From contig VERC01000066.1 in NCBI GenBank assembly GCA_018882825.1, forward strand, positions 1-10,291: a stretch of DNA of 10,291 nt. Direction: 5' to 3'. This document shows positions 1-5,556 of this stretch, piece after piece; within the stretch, counting starts at the first letter, position 1, and every line of letters begins with the position of its first letter. This DNA comes from Acidimicrobiia bacterium (GTDB taxonomy: Bacteria; Actinomycetota; Acidimicrobiia; Acidimicrobiales; Acidimicrobilacustridaceae). Under the pieces are notes generated by a model. That model worked only from the letters and a program-made list of their open reading frames with translations, was not told the origin of the DNA and made no database searches. The position numbers and the translations under genes are program-made.

Positions 1-281
1 GACCACACGAGGAACCACAGGGGGTGGGTGTAGCCCTGGACGGCCTCGGTGGCGTTGAAGCCCCATCCCCATCCGTGTGTCAGGTTGAGCGCGGTTCGGA
101 GGGTGATGAGGCTGTCATCGCCGAACCACGCGGCTCGGTGCACCGCCAGTGCGACGATCGCGAGGAGCAAGGCCCGACCGGTCCACAACGCGAGGTTCGG
201 GCGGTGACGCCCGCCCGAGCGAGGAGGAGAACCCGGTTGCGGATCGACGTCGAGGTCGGCGGTGGCGATGTCGCTCGTCAC
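1..281 (-). CDS. GT-C family membrane glycosyltransferase, AftB-like (N-terminal part only)
   Basis: Only the first 93 codons lie in the window; the gene continues past the left edge. A cytosolic, proline- and arginine-rich N-terminus (about residues 1-30) is followed by a first membrane helix (about 31-50). Then comes an extracytoplasmic stretch with GDDSLITLR at 54-62 and EAVQGYTHPLW at 79-89. This pair (DD.xIT.R, then a GERVEGYT(N/H)PLW-like block) is characteristic of GT-C enzymes such as mycobacterial arabinofuranosyltransferase AftB and related polyprenyl-phosphate-sugar transferases. The acidic pair D55/D56 sits where these enzymes keep their catalytic acidic residue in the first outer loop. 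The expected role is sugar transfer from a lipid carrier to an envelope glycan on the outer face of the membrane; the sugar cannot be told. The GTG start at 281 overlaps the stop of the upstream lipoprotein gene as GTGA, so the two are probably co-translated. The family call is fairly sure and the exact enzyme is not. Confidence 0.72.
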   Translation of the reverse strand, partial: MTSDIATADLDVDPQPGSPPRSGGRHRPNLALWTGRALLLAIVALAVHRAAWFGDDSLITLRTALNLTHGWGWGFNATEAVQGYTHPLWFLVW

Positions 282-853
282 GGGGCCCCGAGTCGGGTCA
301 GCTCGGGAAAGAGTCGTGCCAACTGGTCGATGGACGTCGAAGTGGGGCGGAGCGATCGACGGAGGTAGAGCACCGCATCACCCACGTGGACGAGCCAGAC
401 CTCGCCGTTCTCGTCGGTGCTCGCGACGAAGCCGCCGGGGACATCCCGGACGACCTGGCCAGGAGGGAGTTCCGATCGAAGTCCGTCGATGGCGGCTCGC
501 ACTTCGTCGGCACCGACTCCGCTGACGTCGAAGACGGCCGCCGTGACCGGCCGCACATCCTTGGAACCCGAGACGGCACAGTGGTCTCTCGAGAGTGACA
601 CCAGCGACGCCCACCTCAACGGGGAGCTCGCGAGTTCCTGGTCCACCGGGACGAGTCGTCGATGGGCTGCTTCGGCGTCGAGATCGAGGTCGAGTCGCGC
701 GCACATGCTGCTGGGTGGGAATGTCGCAGCGGATGCATCCGACGGAAGTGCGCGCCCCGGGACACAGGCCGAGAGTGTCAGGAGGACGAGGAACACCGAC
801 ACGGAGCGCCCTCGTCGGATCCGCCGAGGACCGAGACCCGATCTATGCAGCAC
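278..853 (-). CDS. Predicted lipoprotein of unknown function
   Basis: A 191-residue protein with a basic N-terminus (arginines at 10, 11, 13, 14 and 16), a hydrophobic run (about 18-27) and a lipobox LSAC ending at C30. It is therefore predicted to be secreted and lipid-anchored on the outer side of the membrane. I do not recognise the mature domain. It has two cysteines (about C52 and C92), a stretch DVSGVGADEVRAAIDGL that looks like an alpha/beta unit, and a C-terminal part (about 135-180) with short beta-like segments. The start is GTG at 853. A second GTG at codon 18 would remove the basic region needed for export, so I prefer the longer form. Its TGA overlaps the GTG of the GT-C glycosyltransferase, which suggests a joint role in envelope glycan assembly. 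That link is inferred from position only. Confidence 0.7.
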   Translation of the reverse strand: MLHRSGLGPRRIRRGRSVSVFLVLLTLSACVPGRALPSDASAATFPPSSMCARLDLDLDAEAAHRRLVPVDQELASSPLRWASLVSLSRDHCAVSGSKDVRPVTAAVFDVSGVGADEVRAAIDGLRSELPPGQVVRDVPGGFVASTDENGEVWLVHVGDAVLYLRRSLRPTSTSIDQLARLFPELTRLGAP

Positions 854-884
854 AGTTCATCTCAACTGTCGAACCCTCGCCCCG

Positions 885-917
885 GAGATGGCACACCATC
901 TCTCCCGCACGTGCGGG
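885..917. promoter_or_regulatory. Two adjacent palindromes in the divergent spacer (candidate operators)
   Basis: GAGATGG (885-891) and CCATCTC (896-902) form a perfect 7-bp inverted repeat around a CACA centre. One base later CCCGCACGTGCGGG (904-917) is a perfect 14-bp palindrome with a CACGTG core. Both lie between the divergent lipoprotein and SDR genes, upstream of the SDR ribosome binding site. They could be operators for dimeric repressors (TetR-type sites have this size) or an RNA hairpin in the SDR leader. The symmetry is seen directly; the function is inferred. Confidence 0.4.
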
Positions 918-951
918 CCGCTCCACGCGTGGTCATCGTAGGCCAGCCCCC

Positions 952-957
952 GGGAGG
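952..957 (+). promoter_or_regulatory. Ribosome binding site of the SDR gene
   Basis: GGGAGG lies 9 nt before GTG 967 and 12 nt before ATG 970, so it supports a start here rather than any of the upstream in-frame codons back to 595. The spacing slightly favours the GTG; the two choices differ by one residue. Confidence 0.5.
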
Positions 958-969
958 CAGACTGCGGTG

Positions 970-1911
970 ATGGACGATCTGCGATTCGACGGTCAGGTGG
1001 CGCTCATCACGGGAGCGGGACGCGGACTGGGGCGCGAGTACGCGCTCCTGCTCGCCGAGCGCGGGGCCAAGGTGGTGGTGAACGATCTCGGCGTCGCCAT
1101 CACCGACACCGGTGACGGAGGCATCGCGCCCGAGACCGATCCGGCCGACGACGTGGCGGCCCAGATCCGCGCCGCCGGGGGTGAGGCCATCGCCAACCAC
1201 GACTCGGTGGCCACCGTCGATGGTGCCGAGGCGATGGTGGCGTCGGCGCTGGAGACATGGGGACGTCTCGACATCTGCGTGAACAACGCCGGACAGGTGC
1301 GTATGCGCCCGTTCGTGGACTTCGCCGACGAACACATCGCCACCGTCGTGTCGACCCAACTCCTCGGCACCGTGCAGGTGGCGCGTGCGGCATGGCGCGT
1401 CATGGAAGCGGCCGGTGGTGGTCGCATCGTCAACGTGTCCTCGGGCGCGGCCTACGGCGGCGTGGAGCGCAGCACCGTGTACTCGATGGCCAAGGCCGGT
1501 GTCATCGGCCTCACGATCGCCATGGCCGCCGAGGGCGCGCCTCACGGGATCGCCGTGAACGTCATTGCGCCGTATGCCAAGACGCGACTGGGCACCGGGT
1601 TCGGCGCCGTTCCGTGGAGCGAGGAATTAGCCGAGTGGCTGCACCCGCGACTGGTGGCGCCGCTGGTGGCGTGGCTGGCGCATCCGTCGTGTCCCGTGAG
1701 TGGTCAGTGTTTCGCCGTCGGAGGCGGTCACATCGCCCGCGTGGCCTTCGCGGTGAACGAGGGGATCACCGACCGCGACCTCACGCCCGAGTGGATCGCC
1801 GCCAACGTCGACCAGCTGACGAAGTTCCCGACCAGCCCGACCGGCGGAACGGACTCGCCGTTGATGGGCGCGTTGCTCGAGGGGTACCCGGGTCCGACGT
1901 CGGTCGACTGA
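970..1911 (+). CDS. SDR-family oxidoreductase, HSD17B4-like (probable 3-hydroxyacyl-CoA dehydrogenase)
   Basis: A 313-residue classical short-chain dehydrogenase/reductase. Residues 14-21 read TGAGRGLG (the TGxxxGxG nucleotide motif). Strand 2 ends in VVVND with D39, which favours NAD(H) over NADP(H). NNAG is at 105-108, and the catalytic set is S158, Y171 and K175 (YxxxK). The VNDLG strand, the long insertion at 44-60, and a C-terminal extension with CPVSGQCFAVGGGHIARV followed by a TPEWIAANVDQL helix match the subgroup related to the dehydrogenase part of peroxisomal multifunctional enzyme type 2. These oxidise 3-hydroxyacyl-CoA or similar alcohols in the cytosol, often in lipid or steroid degradation. 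The substrate is not known here. The start is ATG 970; an in-frame GTG at 967 fits the GGGAGG at 952-957 equally well. The reading frame is open back to 595, but that stretch lacks family sequence. It converges on the FKBP gene with 16 bp between stops. Confidence 0.88.
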   Translation: MDDLRFDGQVALITGAGRGLGREYALLLAERGAKVVVNDLGVAITDTGDGGIAPETDPADDVAAQIRAAGGEAIANHDSVATVDGAEAMVASALETWGRLDICVNNAGQVRMRPFVDFADEHIATVVSTQLLGTVQVARAAWRVMEAAGGGRIVNVSSGAAYGGVERSTVYSMAKAGVIGLTIAMAAEGAPHGIAVNVIAPYAKTRLGTGFGAVPWSEELAEWLHPRLVAPLVAWLAHPSCPVSGQCFAVGGGHIARVAFAVNEGITDRDLTPEWIAANVDQLTKFPTSPTGGTDSPLMGALLEGYPGPTSVD

Positions 1912-1927
1912 ATCGACGAAGGATCGA

Positions 1928-2887
1928 TCAGTCGGCGGCCAGCAGGTCGATGACGAACACGAGGGTGTCGGTCCCGCCGATACCGACCTGAGGGTTGCCC
2001 TCCGAGCCGTAGCCCTTGTCCGGAGGGATCACCAGCAGCACTCGTGAACCCACCGTCTGTCCGACCAGACCCTCGTCGAACCCGGCGATGACCTGACCGG
2101 TGCCCACGGGGAACTCCACCGCACCCGAGGCCCACGACGAATCGAACACCTTCCCGGTGGCCCAGATCAGACCGGTGTACTGCATGAGCACGGTCTGGCC
2201 GGCGGTGATGGTGGGGCCGCCACCCTTGATGAGCACCTGGGCCACGAGTGACGACGGCGCGGTGCCCGACGGGGTGGCGATGGTCGGTACACCGTTCTGC
2301 ACCGTGACCACGGGCAGTGACGGGTCCGGGATCACCGGTGTACCCGAGGCGCTGGTGGGTACGTCGGTGGCCGACACGACGTCGAACACGAAGATGCTCC
2401 ATGCACCGAGTCGATCGGTGATGTCGGCGCTCACGACGGCCCGCACCCCGACGCGCTGGCCCACCAGAGCGTCGAAGACGGGCTTCAACAGCGACTTCTC
2501 GTCGAGGATGATGTTCTGCCGACCCACGCCGTAGGTGGAGTCGAGTTCGGTGCCGTCGTTGCCGTTGATCGCCACGTAGTCGACCGAGACGCGCTGACCG
2601 GCCTTGATCTCGGCTCCGGTCCCGGGCACGAGGATGAGGTGGTCCTCCTTGTCGCCGACGAAGGCCGTCTCGAATGTCACCGTCGGTTTGGTACCGACGT
2701 CGCCCGACACCTTGATGTCGGAGAGCTTGGTGGTGCGGGTCGGGTTGGTCGACGACGTGCTGGAGCCGCTCGAGGCCGAGCTCGATCCTCCGCAGGCCGA
2801 TGCACCGAGGGCGACGCCGAGCGCCAGCCCCAGGGCCAGCAGCAGAGAGAGGGGTCGTGAGCGGTGCGAGGACGTGATTCGAGGCAT
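1928..2887 (-). CDS. Lipoprotein with two FKBP-type peptidyl-prolyl isomerase domains
   Basis: A 319-residue exported protein: signal peptide about 1-31, lipobox ending at C32, then a Ser/Thr/Gly-rich linker (33-55) typical of actinobacterial surface lipoproteins. Domain 2 (about 211-319) is a good FKBP. Aligned to human FKBP12 it keeps Y237 (Y26), F248-D249 (F36-D37), F259 (F46), V266-I267 (V55-I56), Y293 (Y82) and F311 (F99), with the pocket tryptophan replaced by F270. Domain 1 (about 84-173) has the same fold pattern (VSVDY, LVGQRVGVRAVV) but has lost the FD pair (TELDS at 113-117) and the VI.GW segment, so it is probably not catalytic. The likely role is folding of secreted proteins at prolyl bonds on the outer membrane face. 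No Shine-Dalgarno is present; a -10 like element lies 6 nt before the ATG, suggesting a leaderless message. Confidence 0.88.
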   Translation of the reverse strand: MPRITSSHRSRPLSLLLALGLALGVALGASACGGSSSASSGSSTSSTNPTRTTKLSDIKVSGDVGTKPTVTFETAFVGDKEDHLILVPGTGAEIKAGQRVSVDYVAINGNDGTELDSTYGVGRQNIILDEKSLLKPVFDALVGQRVGVRAVVSADITDRLGAWSIFVFDVVSATDVPTSASGTPVIPDPSLPVVTVQNGVPTIATPSGTAPSSLVAQVLIKGGGPTITAGQTVLMQYTGLIWATGKVFDSSWASGAVEFPVGTGQVIAGFDEGLVGQTVGSRVLLVIPPDKGYGSEGNPQVGIGGTDTLVFVIDLLAAD

Positions 2888-2893
2888 CGCCCG

Positions 2894-2899
2894 ACCCTA
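2894..2899 (-). promoter_or_regulatory. -10 like element TAGGGT of the FKBP gene
   Basis: On the minus strand TAGGGT fits the actinobacterial -10 pattern TANNNT. It is separated from the ATG at 2887 by 6 nt, so transcription would start at or next to the start codon. There is no recognisable -35 hexamer and no ribosome binding site, which agrees with a leaderless transcript. Confidence 0.4.
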
Positions 2900-2942
2900 G
2901 GGGCTGAAACTGGCGCGGCGGGACCGCCCCGACTGCGGTCCG

Positions 2943-2961
2943 TTCTCACCTGCCTCTCACG
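2943..2961 (+). promoter_or_regulatory. 8-3-8 direct repeat, candidate operator for the downstream response regulator (MprA-box-like)
   Basis: TTCTCACC (2943-2950), spacer TGC, CTCTCACG (2954-2961): two octamers with 6 of 8 bases identical and repeats 11 nt apart, one helical turn. OmpR/PhoB-family regulators bind such tandem direct repeats. The MprA box described in Mycobacterium tuberculosis is, as I recall, 19 bp made of two loosely conserved 8-bp repeats with 3 bp between, the same layout. It lies 22 nt before the GTG of an MprA-like gene, which fits autoregulation. It also sits in the spacer shared with the divergent FKBP gene. Confidence 0.5.
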
Positions 2962-2970
2962 ACCGGATGC

Positions 2971-2976
2971 GAGACT
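2971..2976 (+). promoter_or_regulatory. Candidate -10 element GAGACT of the response regulator gene
   Basis: GAGACT matches only the A and final T of TANNNT, and ends exactly 6 nt before the GTG at 2983. The purine-rich GGAGG here (2979-2983) overlaps the start codon and so cannot serve it as a normal ribosome binding site. A leaderless start is the simplest reading; the element itself is weak. Confidence 0.3.
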
Positions 2977-2982
2977 TCGGAG

Positions 2983-3669
2983 GTGAGTGCACATCTGGTG
3001 ATCGCCGAGGACGACCGGGCCGTACGCGAGTCCGTGACCCGGGCGCTCGAGTTGGAGGGCTACACCGTCGAGGCCGTTGGTGACGGTCTGGCTGCGCTGG
3101 AGGCAGCGACGCGAGACGGTGTCGACCTGTTGATCCTCGATCTGGGCATGCCCCATCTCGACGGGCTGACCGTGTGCCGCCGGTTGCGCTCGGCCGGGGT
3201 CCGTCTGCCCATCCTCGTGCTCACGGCCCGCACCGAGGTGTCGGACCGCGTGTCCGGTCTCGACGCCGGCGCCGACGACTACCTGCCCAAGCCGTTCTCG
3301 CTCGACGAGTTGCTGGCCCGTCTGCGGGCCCTGTTGCGACGTACGTCGGCGGAGGACACCGCCACCCCGACCCAGGTGGCGGTCGAGGATCTCGTCATCG
3401 ATGCCGCTGCTCGTCGGGCATGGCGAGCCGGGCGCGAACTCGAACTGACGAAGACGGAGTTCGACCTGCTCGAACTGTTGGCGATCAACGCTGGCGTGGT
3501 GTTGTCGCACTCGTCCATCTACGACCAGATCTGGGGCTACGACTTCGGACCCGAGTCGAAGGCGTTGGCCGTCTACATCGGGTATCTCCGGCGCAAGACC
3601 GAGGAGGCTGGCGAATCCCGGCTGATCCACACCGTCCGCGGGGTCGGCTACACCCTGCGAACCTCGTGA
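2983..3669 (+). CDS. mprA: OmpR/PhoB-family response regulator, MprA-like
   Basis: 228 residues. The receiver domain (about 4-117) has the acidic pocket E9-D10, phosphoacceptor D53 (ILDLGMP), T81 and K103 (LPKPF). The winged-helix DNA-binding domain (about 132-226) contains LTKTEFDLLELL, the recognition region near residue 175, and the hallmark YLRRKTEEAGESRLIHTVRG ending in VGY. Over the whole length, especially GLDAGADDYLPKPF and the C-terminal 40 residues, it is close to mycobacterial MprA, the regulator of envelope stress and sigma factor genes. It is a cytosolic transcription factor activated by phosphorylation from the histidine kinase gene that begins 13 nt downstream. The start is GTG 2983; another GTG in frame at 2998 would cut into the first beta strand. 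Orthology to MprA rather than a paralogue such as TcrA-type regulators is likely but not proven. Confidence 0.9.
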   Translation: MSAHLVIAEDDRAVRESVTRALELEGYTVEAVGDGLAALEAATRDGVDLLILDLGMPHLDGLTVCRRLRSAGVRLPILVLTARTEVSDRVSGLDAGADDYLPKPFSLDELLARLRALLRRTSAEDTATPTQVAVEDLVIDAAARRAWRAGRELELTKTEFDLLELLAINAGVVLSHSSIYDQIWGYDFGPESKALAVYIGYLRRKTEEAGESRLIHTVRGVGYTLRTS

Positions 3670-3682
3670 TGCGGCGTCGGTC

Positions 3683-5068
3683 ATGACACTGCGCGCTCGC
3701 ATCGCCATCGCCATGGCGGTCCTCGCCTCGTTGTCGGCGGTGATCGTCGCCGTCGCCACTTACCAGATCACGTCCAACCGGGTGCAGGCCGAGGTCGATC
3801 AGTACCTCGACACCTATGGCCGACGTTTCCAGGACCCGGATGGACGCGACGTGGCGGCCACCTGCACATCCGACCAGTCGCGACCGGGGCCGAGCCGCCG
3901 CGGTTCCGGTGGGCCGACCGATGGTGTGGAAGGGATCGTCTTCCAGTGTGTGACTTCGAACGGGTCGGTCGTGGCCACCATCGGGACGTCGGATCTGCCG
4001 GTGGGTGAGCGCGACCGCTCGATCGCCGCGGCGGGGCGCGGTCGCTCGGTGCGCACGGTCGAGTCCGACGAGCGCACCTGGCGGGTGGAGACGGTGGGTG
4101 TGCCCGGTGGTGGTGCGGTGCAGATCGCCCGCGACTTCGGTGAGTCCGAGCGGGTGTTGTCCACCTTGCGTCTGGCCCTCGTGCTCGTGGTGGTGGGCGC
4201 CGGGACACTGGGCGCGTTGCTCGGCTGGTTGCTCGCCTCGCGGGCCACTCGCCCGTTGATGCAACTCACCGACGCCGCCGAGGAGGTCGCGGTCACCGGT
4301 CGGCTCGACGTCGACGTACCGCCGGCCGGCCGTGACGAGCCCGGACGTCTGGCTCGCTCCTTCGCCACCATGCTCGCGGCGTTGAGCCGATCCCGCGAGC
4401 AGCAGCAGCAACTGGTGCAGGACGCCGGCCACGAACTGCGCACGCCCCTCACCAGTCTGCGTACCAACGTCCAGACTCTGCAGCGCTATCCCGAGCTGCC
4501 GGCCGACACCCGGGAGACCATCCTCGCCGATCTCGACAGCGAGACCCGTGAACTCGGCTCGTTGGTCGACGAGTTGGTGCAGTTGGCCACCGACACCCGT
4601 GACGACGAGCCCGACGAGGCCGTCGATCTGGCCCAGCTCGCCGAGCGCGTGGTCGACCGCACCCGGCGGCGCACGGGCCGGACCGTCGTGTTGGACGCCG
4701 AACCGGCGCCCTTCCTCGGTCGACCGCGTGAACTGACCCGGGCCATCGGCAACCTCGTGGACAACGCGGCCAAGTTCAGCGAACCCCCCGGTGCGGTCGA
4801 GGTGACTGTCCGACCGGAGATGATCGTCGTGCGTGATCACGGTCCCGGCATCGCCATCGAGGACCAACCGCACCTGTTCGAGCGGTTCTACCGCTCGGCC
4901 TCCGCCCGGTCCACGCCCGGCTCCGGTCTCGGTCTGGCCATCGTGGAACAGATCGTCACCGCGCACGGTGGCACGGTGACGGCGGCCAACCATCCGCTCG
5001 GGGGCGCAGTGTTCACCATCTCGGTGCCCGATCGGGCCATTGGTGACGAAACGCACCGTTCACACTGA
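3683..5068 (+). CDS. mprB: Membrane sensor histidine kinase, MprB-like
   Basis: 461 residues: transmembrane helix 1 (about 7-28), extracytoplasmic sensor region (29-162), helix 2 (163-185), HAMP (186-238), HisKA with phosphoacceptor H250 in DAGHELRTPLTSLRTN, and HATPase_c (about 345-450) with N357/N361, G1 box DHGPGI (385-390), F box FERFYR (399-404) and G2 box GSGLGL (413-418). The HisKA motif and partner gene match actinobacterial MprB, which senses envelope damage. The sensor region is glycine/arginine rich and holds two cysteines (C61, C89) that could form a disulfide outside the cell. The start is ATG 3683, 13 nt after the regulator stop with no clear ribosome binding site, so expression probably depends on read-through coupling. 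The stimulus cannot be read from the sequence. Confidence 0.88.
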   Translation: MTLRARIAIAMAVLASLSAVIVAVATYQITSNRVQAEVDQYLDTYGRRFQDPDGRDVAATCTSDQSRPGPSRRGSGGPTDGVEGIVFQCVTSNGSVVATIGTSDLPVGERDRSIAAAGRGRSVRTVESDERTWRVETVGVPGGGAVQIARDFGESERVLSTLRLALVLVVVGAGTLGALLGWLLASRATRPLMQLTDAAEEVAVTGRLDVDVPPAGRDEPGRLARSFATMLAALSRSREQQQQLVQDAGHELRTPLTSLRTNVQTLQRYPELPADTRETILADLDSETRELGSLVDELVQLATDTRDDEPDEAVDLAQLAERVVDRTRRRTGRTVVLDAEPAPFLGRPRELTRAIGNLVDNAAKFSEPPGAVEVTVRPEMIVVRDHGPGIAIEDQPHLFERFYRSASARSTPGSGLGLAIVEQIVTAHGGTVTAANHPLGGAVFTISVPDRAIGDETHRSH

Positions 5069-5106
5069 TTCACGGCCGGGAAACCTGCCGATGACCATCA
5101 CGAAAC
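5069..5106 (+). promoter_or_regulatory. Tandem GlnR-type operator upstream of glnK-amtB
   Basis: Four half-sites lie in strict 11-nt phase: TTCAC (5069-5073), GAAAC (5080-5084), ATGAC (5091-5095), GAAAC (5102-5106), each separated by exactly six bases. This is the published GlnR pattern gTnAC-n6-GAAAC-n6-gTnAC-n6-GAAAC, matching every position except the leading g of both gTnAC half-sites. GlnR is the OmpR-like global nitrogen regulator of actinobacteria, and amtB/glnK are its classic targets. The site starts at the base after the histidine kinase stop and ends 108 nt before the glnK ATG. It predicts activation of glnK-amtB under nitrogen limitation. Confidence 0.75.
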
Positions 5107-5116
5107 CCGGTTTCCC

Positions 5117-5122
5117 TACGTT
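5117..5122 (+). promoter_or_regulatory. Candidate -10 element TACGTT of glnK-amtB
   Basis: TACGTT fits TANNNT and lies 10 nt after the last GlnR half-site. Transcription would start near 5129, placing the operator at about -60 to -23 with a leader of roughly 86 nt. No good -35 hexamer is visible, as expected for an activator-dependent promoter. A small stem (CGGGC 5185-5189, GCCCG 5195-5199) sits before the ribosome binding site. Confidence 0.4.
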
Positions 5123-5203
5123 CGCCCCGTCGTGGCATCCCGCCGCGGCCCGGGTGCGACAGCGTCGTCGGGCCCTTCGTCCGTCGGGCATGTCGCCCGG
5201 AAC

Positions 5204-5212
5204 GAGGAGGAG
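5204..5212 (+). promoter_or_regulatory. Strong ribosome binding site of glnK
   Basis: GAGGAGGAG ends 2 nt before the ATG at 5215, with its GGAGG core 4 nt away. It is the clearest Shine-Dalgarno sequence in the window and fixes the glnK start. Confidence 0.7.
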
Positions 5213-5214
5213 AG

Positions 5215-5556
5215 ATGGTCAATCTCGTCACTGCGGTGGTCAAGCCGCACAAGGCCGAGGAGGTGAAGGAGGCACTGAAGGAGATCGGCATCCAGGGCAT
5301 GACCGTGATCGAGGTCAAGGGTCATGGTCGCCAGGGCGGCAAGACCGAGACCTACCGCGGCGCGGAGTATCAGGTCGACCTGCTCCCCAAGTCGATGATC
5401 GAGGTCCTGTGTGACGACGCCGATCTCGATCGCGTCGTGGACAAGATCGTCAGTGCGGCCCGTACCGACAAGATCGGAGACGGAAAGGTGTGGGTCACCC
5501 CGGTGTCGCGCGTCGTCCGCATCCGTACCGGAGAGGTCGGAGGTGAGGCACTGTGA
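5215..5556 (+). CDS. glnK: P-II nitrogen regulatory protein GlnK
   Basis: 113 residues, the normal P-II length plus one at the N-terminus. The T-loop (about 37-56) holds GRQGGKTETYRGAEYQVD. Y52 corresponds to Y51 of E. coli P-II, the uridylylation/adenylylation site, and Q40 to the 2-oxoglutarate/Mg-ATP ligand Q39. The second P-II signature, TDKIGDGKVWV, is at about 84-94, followed by RVVRIRTGE. As a trimer it binds ATP/ADP and 2-oxoglutarate and plugs the ammonium channel when nitrogen is plentiful. The gene overlaps amtB by four bases, confirming the GlnK assignment over a free-standing GlnB. Expression is probably driven by the GlnR-type operator upstream. No glnD (modifying enzyme) follows, unlike the usual amtB-glnK-glnD order of Actinomycetes. 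Confidence 0.95.
   Translation: MVNLVTAVVKPHKAEEVKEALKEIGIQGMTVIEVKGHGRQGGKTETYRGAEYQVDLLPKSMIEVLCDDADLDRVVDKIVSAARTDKIGDGKVWVTPVSRVVRIRTGEVGGEAL

Noticed and set aside
595..969. 125-codon N-terminal extension of the SDR frame
   Set aside because: Arg/Pro-rich without family similarity, overlaps the divergent lipoprotein gene, and a ribosome binding site lies just before 967/970.
1909..1930. Terminator between the convergent SDR and FKBP genes
   Set aside because: Only a weak imperfect TCGACTGA/TCAGTCG-type pairing is visible; no convincing stem.
2677..3759. 360-codon minus-strand frame across the response regulator
   Set aside because: Runs antisense to the regulator and through the start of the FKBP gene in another frame; no domain recognised.
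3485..5056. 523-codon open frame on the minus strand opposite the kinase
   Set aside because: Low-complexity mirror translation of the histidine kinase, which has all its catalytic motifs.
5043..5063. Further GlnR-like half-sites (GTGAC directly joined to GAAAC, then TTCAC)
   Set aside because: The first pair has no six-base spacer and the set is one base out of phase with the operator at 5069-5106; it lies in the kinase coding end and is probably chance.
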